A stretch of DNA of 64,000 nt, taken from the NCBI GenBank assembly GCA_963556255.1, contig OY744605.1, positions 5,158,381-5,222,380 of the forward strand, in the 5' to 3' direction. Numbering within the stretch: the stretch's first letter is position 1; every line of letters begins with the position of its first letter. Source of the stretch: Allolobophora icterica (lineage: Eukaryota; Annelida; Clitellata; Crassiclitellata; Lumbricidae). A model generated the notes under the pieces. It ran no database searches. It was not told the origin of the DNA and saw nothing but the letters and a program-made list of their open reading frames with translations. Below are positions 57,301-64,000 of this stretch, piece after piece. Both the position numbers and the translations under genes were made by a program.

Positions 57301-57479
57301 TCTGTTGAACGGACAGAGGACTTTGAATGGTAGAATCCCAACTATGTCGGGACTATCGTGAACTTTGACATGACCCAGTACGGCGTATCGAATTGCGAAA
57401 GTCGAAATAGAAATTCTAGGCCAAGCGAGAGTAATACGTGAAAAAGTCGTAACGATTATACTAATTACAATAAAATTAT

Positions 57480-58115
57480 TATTAATTAGGACTTCGGAAT
57501 TATGGATTACTGTTGGAAATACTTCATCGCGTGTATTTTGATTTCCTCCTGGTTGTTAGAAAGCTGCGGAAAGGAACGAAAAGGTTGGAGAAATCATATC
57601 TGATATATCATGCTGTCAATTCTCGGATTTGAAGGGGATAGGGTGAACTAACTATAACAGCAGTAATTGACGGGTATAGTCTCTAGAGTATTGCTTTTTA
57701 AATAGCAAACACAAGAGTACCTTTAACATTAGCAGGCTTAAATTATATGGTAATATTTTAGACACCTCACTTACAATTTATAGGTTAAGTAAATCATTTC
57801 TTTTATGATAGCCTTCTATAATAGAAAAGCAAGTCCCTCAAATGAGGTGTCTAAATATTTCAACACAAATCAACGAAAAGAATTATAAACATGATAATGT
57901 AATTAACTTTAAAGACGTCAACGGCTTTTGCTGTCGTAAGATATCGATAAACTGTGCAATAAATGAAATAACGAAATAACCATAATAACTACAGACTATT
58001 AGTGGTTGAGATTTGTATAAGAACATAACGTTGATATCCCTGGTAGACGTAAGAAGTCGCTAAAAAATAAATTACATAACGATCATGATAGACACCTTTT
58101 CAAAGTTTTCAACCA
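57480..58115 (+). repeat. 0.7-kb dispersed block, second copy
   Basis: GAAATACTTCATCGCGTG, TTTTAGACACCTCACTTAC at about 57,758, AAATGAGGTGTCTAAATA at about 57,840, GACGTCAACGGCTTTTGC and AGACACCTTTTCAAAG at about 58,090. Confidence 0.8.
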
Positions 58116-58526
58116 AATTTATATAAAAGTCAACTGCGTCTAATCGGTGATCATCCTTTTCTCCACCCTCTGAAATATGGACAATGCAAACCAATTTGGA
58201 ACGAATAATCTGTAATCAAGAAAGTGAACTAAATACTTTTTTCAAAAGACATCAACTTTTAAAGAAACGTCCATAGAGTAGTGGCAACATCACTGGCGTG
58301 AAGAGCAGTAGGTAGCGGGATGGCTTCCCGCAATCCTCCCAAAGGTCAACTCAGCCTATCATTCGCGAGGTGGCGCGTTGTTAAAATGAGATGTAGGACG
58401 TGATGGGCGCCTTGCATAGCTGCCGTATTCAGTTAAATTCGACTCCTGTAAAAACTTGTGATCATCCGTTCATACTGATTTGTAATCATGCTGCGTAATT
58501 GTCAGTTTGAAAATATTAAACGAAGA

Positions 58527-58579
58527 TTATTATTATTATTATTATAATTATTATTATTTTTTTTATATTATTCTTATTC

Positions 58580-58666
<87 letters not shown>
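58527..58666. repeat. (ATT)n microsatellite
   Basis: Interrupted at 58,545-58,580 and then uniform. A CCATAAGATGTCGTTACG module follows directly. Confidence 0.95.
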
Positions 58667-58667
<1 letters not shown>

Positions 58668-58699
58668 CAACGGTCATAGCAGCCATAAGATGTCGTTAC

Positions 58700-59030
58700 G
58701 CGATTATGTTGTGGAGCTCCTATAGGGGGTTTCAAAATTAATGTGCAGAATTACCTCTTCGTTTAAGGCGACTTCAAATTTCAATTAAATTTTGTGTAGT
58801 AAATGTTACTCTTCTACAGCAGATATTGAAAACCACTGGACAGACTTTTTAGGACATCTGATAGTTGGTTGCATTCCATCTGGGCTGGTATCTCTGATTT
58901 CTTTTCACTTAAAGCATAATTTATTAGCCATTCCTTCATTCATGCCCCACCCTGGTAAAACAAGCAAATAGACATTCGGAATTTTCTAGCTATGATTCTT
59001 ACATAGGCCTATATATCTCTGCTGATGGGT
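58700..59030. other. Unassigned spacer
   Basis: No element or frame recognised. Confidence 0.5.
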
Positions 59031-59031
59031 C

Positions 59032-59760
59032 AATTGTAATTGTAATGTAATTGTAATCAAGAACTTGTTTAGCGCCAGTTCAAGTCAGAGGCGCCCCCGA
59101 CCCGGGTCAGTGTCTTCACTGACGAAAAGAAAGGTATTCAGGCTCTTTCGCAACTGGGCAGGAGGGAGAGTGAAGAGGTCAATCCTAGGATCCTGAGGCA
59201 AGCGGTTCCAGCTGGAAGGCCCACAACAGGAAACTCTGAGACTGGACCGTAGCAGCGAGGGACTATCAGATGGCCACGGGCCAACGACCGGAGGAGACCC
59301 GACCAGACAAACTGGATACCGGAGTGCAAAAGGCCCTGAGGTACAGCGGAGCGGAGCCAGCAAGACAGTTACGCATGAGGGAAAGAACCTTAAATTGGAT
59401 GCTTTGGTGAATGGGAAACCAGTGAAGGGAGTCACCGATGAAGGAAGAGATATGGGCAAACTTCATGATGTCCTCTATAAGACGGGCAGCAGCATTAAGG
59501 GTGGACTGAAGCTTAGATGTATTAGCAGTGGAGAGGCCAATATAGACCGCGTTCCCGTAGTCAATACGAGTGCAGCTTAGGGCATGAACCAGGATCGTGA
59601 TCGCATGCAGAGGAAGAGACAGGCGAATGGCACGGAGTTGACGGAAGTAGTAGAAGCACGAGCGAGAGTCACTATTGACATAATCAGATAGATAGAGGAC
59701 AGGATCTATAGCAAGAATCCAAGATGGCGGACAGAGGAGGGGAAGTGCACATTGGAAACC
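59032..59760 (-). pseudogene. LINE (CR1/L2-like) reverse transcriptase C-terminal region
   Basis: The - strand reads CFYYFRQLRAIRLSLPLHA, TILVHALSCTRIDYGNAVYI, KLQSTLNAAARLI, DSLHWFPIHQSIQFKVLSL, APLYLRAFC and, after a frameshift near 59,270, CCGPSSWNRLPQDPRIDLF with LRKSLNTFLF. This is the complete thumb-to-end order of CR1/L2-like LINEs (R-L-DYGN, LHW-P, PLYL, GPxxWNxLP). The stop is followed by GGCGCTAAACAAG and an ATTAC tail at 59,032-59,057. The polymerase palm is missing, so the copy is 5'-truncated and frame-broken. Confidence 0.88.
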
Positions 59761-60174
59761 CGAGACGGAGAGACTATACATATCTCTACTGATGGATCAA
59801 AGGTAGATAACTTTGTTGCTGCTCCATTAACAGTATAGGCCTATCAAGTTTAAATATAGTTAGAAAACTTAGGTTATGTAGTAACTTTATTATTTCTGCA
59901 GCTGTGATATTCCATAGGAACGGTGAGAACAATTTCGAATTTTTGAACACCTCTTTTAAGTGTAAACAATACCCTATAAGAGAGCAGAAGCGCGGAATTT
60001 TATTAGGTTCCATCGAACAGGACGTTGCATTATACTTCAATATGAACGGTGAGCACTGTTCAAAATCATTTTCCACATAAGATGTCGCTAAAGTTCCATG
60101 TGAATATTACACTGCCAATATCTACGCTGGTTAATGCAAAACTCTTACTGCACACCTTTAAAACGTTGTCCATC

Positions 60175-60177
<3 letters not shown>
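59761..60177. other. Spacer with module fragments
   Basis: GAACACCTCTTTTAAG at about 59,947 and ACACCTTTAAAACG at about 60,152 are the GGTGTC motif in reverse. Nothing else is seen. Confidence 0.5.

Positions 60178-60236
<59 letters not shown>
60178..60236. repeat. (AT)n microsatellite
   Basis: TA dinucleotides with one TG interruption. It served as target for the hAT element that follows. Confidence 0.95.
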
Positions 60237-60239
<3 letters not shown>

Positions 60240-60504
60240 TGCTTTTTTTCTAGAAAAAAAGGTTCCGGAACAGAGCAATAGGTTCCGGAACGCAACAATT
60301 ATGGGCTGGCTAAAATCACGAGAAAAACGGGATTGGGGGTTGGGAGGGGTCTCAATAAACACTGAAAACTGTTCAAAAACACTTAAATTAAATTAAAATG
60401 ACTAAATTATTGTTTTAATAATTTAAATAAATAAATTATTTTTTAGTAGCTGAAAAAGGTGCCGGAACGCCGTTCCAGCTCGTTCCGGCTGAAAAAAAGC
60501 CCTG
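60237..60504. mobile_element. 268-bp hAT-like MITE
   Basis: Ends CAGTGCTTTTTTTC and, as reverse complement, CAGGGCTTTTTTTC, with GGTTCCGGAAC and GTGCCGGAAC just inside, flanked by TATATATA on both sides. The ends satisfy the hAT start CAGGG/CAGTG. The duplication lies in simple sequence, so by itself it is weak evidence. Confidence 0.85.
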
Positions 60505-60559
60505 TATATATAAAAAGCAAACATAAAAGTCCAATGTTCGCCTTTTACGTAGTGACCTG

Positions 60560-60640
60560 CAATATGCCAAAGCAATTTCTGTCGACGTCAACAGCCTTTG
60601 TGGCTATAAATGTCGTTAAACCTAGGATCTTCCTCCCACT
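60560..60640. repeat. ACGTCAACAGCC module
   Basis: GTCGACGTCAACAGCC and AATGTCGTTAAACCTAGG. Confidence 0.65.
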
Positions 60641-60689
60641 GTACGTATAAAAATGTCGATATGGACGGCCCTCTTGTTTTATGGTCGAG

Positions 60690-60972
60690 TCGGCCGAAGT
60701 CATGTCTGGAAGAGGGAGAACTGCAGCCCTTAAGCTAGCCCTGAGGCGGCCCCGGGCATGAAGTGTAAGCGACTTCATTTTCTTGGTCTCGGGCTGTCGC
60801 TGTTTCAGCTTCCCACCGACAGTCTACGATCAGTGTACTCATCATAGCAGAGTTGGCTAGGGGGTGCATGGGAAATAGAAATCCCGAACCAAATTCCGGC
60901 CTAGACGGCGATTTGAACCCCGACCTCTGGATTGATAGTCCAGCGCGCTAACCACTACATCATCGTTGCCTG
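60690..60972 (-). mobile_element. tRNA-derived SINE-like sequence
   Basis: The - strand starts with a tRNA-like head, GATGTAGTGGTTAGCG then CTGGACTATCAATCCAG (a 5-bp stem with a 7-base loop) and GGGGTTCAAATCG (B-box-like, four of five T-stem pairs). The acceptor ends do not pair, so this is not a working tRNA. The body has CACCCCCTAGCCAAC, CTATGATGAGTACAC and GAAAATGAAGTCGC, a body type I associate with invertebrate tRNA-derived SINEs. No 3' tail or target duplication was identified. Confidence 0.65.
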
Positions 60973-61069
60973 TTGGTTCACGGACAACAGAAGTCTAGAG
61001 GCAAAGAGGATTAGAAGTATTCTGTCAAACTTTACCCTTGCTTGGGGTGCGTGGTTAGTCTCTGATTCG

Positions 61070-61215
61070 AAGCATGTAAGGTAAGGAAAGTAAGGTAGGG
61101 TAGGGCAGGAGTAGAGTGATCTGAGGTAAAGTAAGCAAATGTAAATGGCAGCGGGGTGAGGTGATCTGAGTTAAGGTAAAGTAAGGCAAGGTAAGGTAAG
61201 GTAATCGGTTATTTA
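61070..61215. repeat. AAGGTAAG degenerate repeat
   Basis: Loose GGTAA pentamers, similar to 25.74-25.85 kb. Confidence 0.7.
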
Positions 61216-61898
61216 AATCAGGTAGAGATACAAGAGAAAAGAGGTAGAGACAGACAGATACACAGAGACAGAGGCAAAGATACACAGAGGCAGAGACACA
61301 GATTGAGGTCTCACAAAGTTGTCCTTGTAACATTAGTCAGACAGATAGAAAGACAAAGCGATGGCATTGGACAGAGGCAGAAAGAGACATACAAAGAGGC
61401 TGGCACAGACAGAGAGACTGACAAAGACAGGGACAGAGTTTCTAGAACAATATTTACGCCGAGAAATGCGGACGCAGATGAAGAAAACAACAGACGACCA
61501 GATGCTTTGGGTCCTGCGGGGGAAGGAGGAACGAAGAAGAGGATGTGGAAGAGGAGGAGGACGAGGAATGGGAGGTTATCTTGGCTTATTCTTCTTCTTC
61601 CCTGAACATCTCTTGGTGCTTCTAGAGAATGAGGGGAGTCGGTTCTCGTGGAGTTGTGGGGGGCGGGGGGAAGGGTGTTTGTTGGTGAAGCACTGGGATA
61701 ATTACTCGCACCCGGTTGGACGGAGTCTGTATCAGCTGTACTTTGGGAAGGAGGAATTGCTCTCACGTGGGACGCAGAAGGGAAACGGGTGGGAGGAAGG
61801 TAGAGAAACGGACAGAAAGAGAAACAGACAGAGAGTGAAAGAGAGAAATAAATAGAAGAGTGAAAGAGAGAGAAACGGGGAGAGAGAGAGAGAGAGAC

Positions 61899-61941
<43 letters not shown>

Positions 61942-62066
61942 TACAGATACAGATACAGATACAGAGACAGAGATAGACAGACAGAGAAACAGACAGAAAG
62001 AGAGAGACACACACAGAGAGAAACAGAGACACAGAGAGAAACAGAGACACACAGAGAGACAGAACA
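61216..62066. other. Purine-rich tract, no gene
   Basis: GACAGA, CACAGAGA and GAGAGA repeats surround about 320 bp of less simple sequence (61,440-61,760). Overlapping frames of up to 233 codons are low-complexity and show no domain. Confidence 0.6.
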
Positions 62067-62184
<118 letters not shown>

Positions 62185-62275
62185 ACATGGACAGGGACAG
62201 GGACAGGGATAGGGCCTGTCCCTGTCCCTGTCCCTGTCTCTCTCCCTAGAGACAGGGACAGGGACAGGGATCAAG
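62185..62275. repeat. GGGACA repeat with inverted CCCTGT arms
   Basis: GACAGGGACAGGGACAGG is followed by CCTGTCCCTGTCCCTGTC and again by GACAGGGACAGGGACAGG, so the middle arm can pair with either side. Confidence 0.9.
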
Positions 62276-62654
62276 GAAGAAGGGGTGGGGTTATGAAGAT
62301 AGGATGCGGTGTTCTGTATTTCAAGTAAATGTTTAACAACGGTGTCGTTACTCCCAGCCGAGAAGTTTTGGGAAACACATTCACAACAATAAATCGTGGA
62401 TGAAGAGAGAGAGGGGGCATCATTACTCTACGGCGTGTAAATTATCCTTAAAAACTCTGCATGGTACAGCTGCACGCCACACGCAACGATATAGACTATA
62501 TGCAAGATAGTTCACACATCATGGATAATATACACATAATATATTGTATATATATGTGAAAATATATGTATATATATGTGTGTGTGTGTGTGTGTGTATG
62601 TATACATATCTATGTCTGCATCTGTCTATTCATGTAACGCTAATTGAAGGTTGT

Positions 62655-63260
62655 TATTTCGCAATAAATTTCCTAATTGGGAAAGTCTTTGAGGATGGAA
62701 AGAAAGGAGGATCAGATAAACGGATAAAGGAAGAGGAGTCGTTTTGAGGATCAATGGAAAGGCAGTAGGTCGGGTTAAAAGAGAAGAGGATCGGAGGAGA
62801 CATGTAACTGGGTACACATCAATTCAGGCAAACTTACCGATACACACAGACTGCGAAACGATAATCCATAGACATTGAATTCCATAGACACCAATTCAGA
62901 GAGAGGCAACAACACATACAGACATGAGAAGAATATTCAAACGGACGCACAATGACAAACAGATCAGTTCAGACGTAAGTACACATACACCAAGACCCAC
63001 AGTGAAACAAACGCCAACCCGCATAATAGTAACAGATAAAATAGACACCGATACACGAAGATACACAAACAAACATACACAGTAACAGACCAAACAATTC
63101 ACAGATACAAACCAATACAATAAGACCTGGAAAGAACATACACACCCATACAATTATAAGCAAAGAAATTCAGAGAGATAACTACCGATCCACACAGACT
63201 TACACAGAAGCATACAGAAAGACATACAATTACAGAAAGACCAATTAGCGGAGGAAGGCC
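62655..63260. repeat. ACA-rich dispersed block, copy 3 of 3
   Basis: AATTTCCTAATTGGGAAAG, AACAGATCAGTTCAGACG, CACCAAGACCCACAG, CACGAAGATACACAAAC and GACCAATTAGCGGAGGAAGG. (GT)n lies just upstream at 62,576-62,600. Confidence 0.85.
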
Positions 63261-63529
63261 GACTGACCGCCAAATAAAGCAAGCTGGACATCTTGTGGTC
63301 AGTTGCGTTTGACCCTCGACTAATTGCGTCCACGGATCGTTTTATTCAGTTCCATCTTTTGTTTAGCTCCTTTTTTGATTCGATTCTTCATCTGCACTTC
63401 CCCCGCCTTCCCCTTCTCAATCTGCAGCCAAACATCTTATGAACCTTGAGTTACCTCACCTTGCTTTATGATTGTTTTGTCTTATCATAATTTGATATAT
63501 TCGTGTTTTTTGACAATCCACGGTAAGTA

Positions 63530-63797
63530 ACATTAAAACATATGACAGTACAATTATCAAGATCTTATGGAACAAACGTTTTGGCAACCTGTTAGTCGCC
63601 CGCTCATTTTACAGCTGCTCCTAGAAAGTGGAAGGCTGAGTCGACTTACAGGGAGCTAACGGGAATTGAACAGCGTCTTTCAAGGTCTTATGTTCTTCGA
63701 GCAAGAGTGTTACCGTTTATCTATCCCCTCTCTCTCCTCCTATTAACCTTGCTTTACATCCATTAATAAGTTTTGAAATACAATACAATACAATATC
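63530..63797 (+). pseudogene. LINE-type 3' region with AATAC tail
   Basis: GCCCGCTCATTTTACAGC and GGAAGGCTGAGTCGAC are shared with 27.7-27.9 kb. It ends CATTAATAAGTTTTGAAATACAATAC, a common LINE end with a pentanucleotide tail (NLALHPLISFEIQYN in translation). No reverse transcriptase motif is visible, so the call depends on the tail. Confidence 0.5.
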
Positions 63798-63799
63798 TT

Positions 63800-63960
63800 G
63801 TGTCTCTGGTCATGTCAAGTCATGTCTCACGTCCTGTCATGTCATGTCATGTCATGCCTCGTGTCTCGTGTCTCATTCCTTATTCCTCAAGTCTCTTGTC
63901 TCATACATCATGCCTCATGTCACATCATGCCATTTCACGTCATGTCTCATGCCTCCCCCA
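63800..63960. repeat. (ATGTC)n degenerate microsatellite
   Basis: CATGTCATGTCATGTCATG and diverged GTCTCGTGTCTC units. Confidence 0.9.
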
Positions 63961-64000
63961 TTCTATAGTCTTTTAATTACGCATTTATTAAACGCCACTA

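Noticed and set aside
60896..60972. Functional tRNA gene with anticodon ATC
   Set aside because: The acceptor stem does not pair, one T-stem pair is broken, and a SINE-like body follows.

Overview
The window reads as a stretch of gene-poor animal nuclear DNA that is almost entirely repeats. There are no bacterial-style operons, no rRNA, no convincing tRNA gene and no intact host gene. The content is metazoan: C-terminal fragments of several non-LTR retrotransposons (CR1/L2-like and RTE-like), non-autonomous hAT-, piggyBac- and mariner-like DNA transposons with readable target-site duplications, tRNA-derived SINE-like sequences, and many micro- and minisatellites. The element mix, especially LINE 3' ends of the GGCGCTATATAAA type with tetranucleotide tails, suggests a marine invertebrate. 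I cannot name the species.

Layout. Positions 1-1,400 hold a 23-bp minisatellite and a block that recurs at 52.4-54.0 kb. From 1.8 to 42 kb there is a decayed higher-order repeat. A roughly 530-bp unit bounded by inverted GGTGTC/GACACC motifs occurs about twelve times, always in the + orientation. It is often preceded by an RTE 3' fragment on the - strand and followed by a block reading GTAGTGCCAGTCC and then by an internally deleted LINE remnant. Transposons cut into this array: a mariner-like element (3.5-4.3 kb), a GC-rich hAT element with a second hAT nested in it (8.9-10.5 kb), a 409-bp hAT (16.1-16.6 kb), a TTAA-flanked element (17.8-19.4 kb), a 300-bp hAT (24.5-24.8 kb), two inverted copies of a 1-kb piggyBac-like element (30.7 and 38.0 kb) and a relative of these (36.9-37.8 kb).

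From 42 to 64 kb, short modules with ACGTCAACGGCC and GTCGTTAAAC cores dominate. The best-preserved gene content is at 47.7-50.6 kb: one RTE-like LINE whose endonuclease part lies on the + strand and whose reverse-transcriptase part lies on the - strand, flanked by a 10-bp direct repeat. This is the expected product of twin priming during one insertion. Both coding parts are open and keep their catalytic residues. Other LINE pieces, a 268-bp hAT, a SINE-like element, purine-rich tracts and a cruciform-forming GGGACA repeat fill the remainder.

No pathway or operon logic links these genes. The functional relations visible are parasitic: LINE machinery probably mobilised the SINE that shares its 3' tail, and missing hAT and piggyBac transposases would have moved the short elements. 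Most open frames seen in translation are artefacts of simple repeats.
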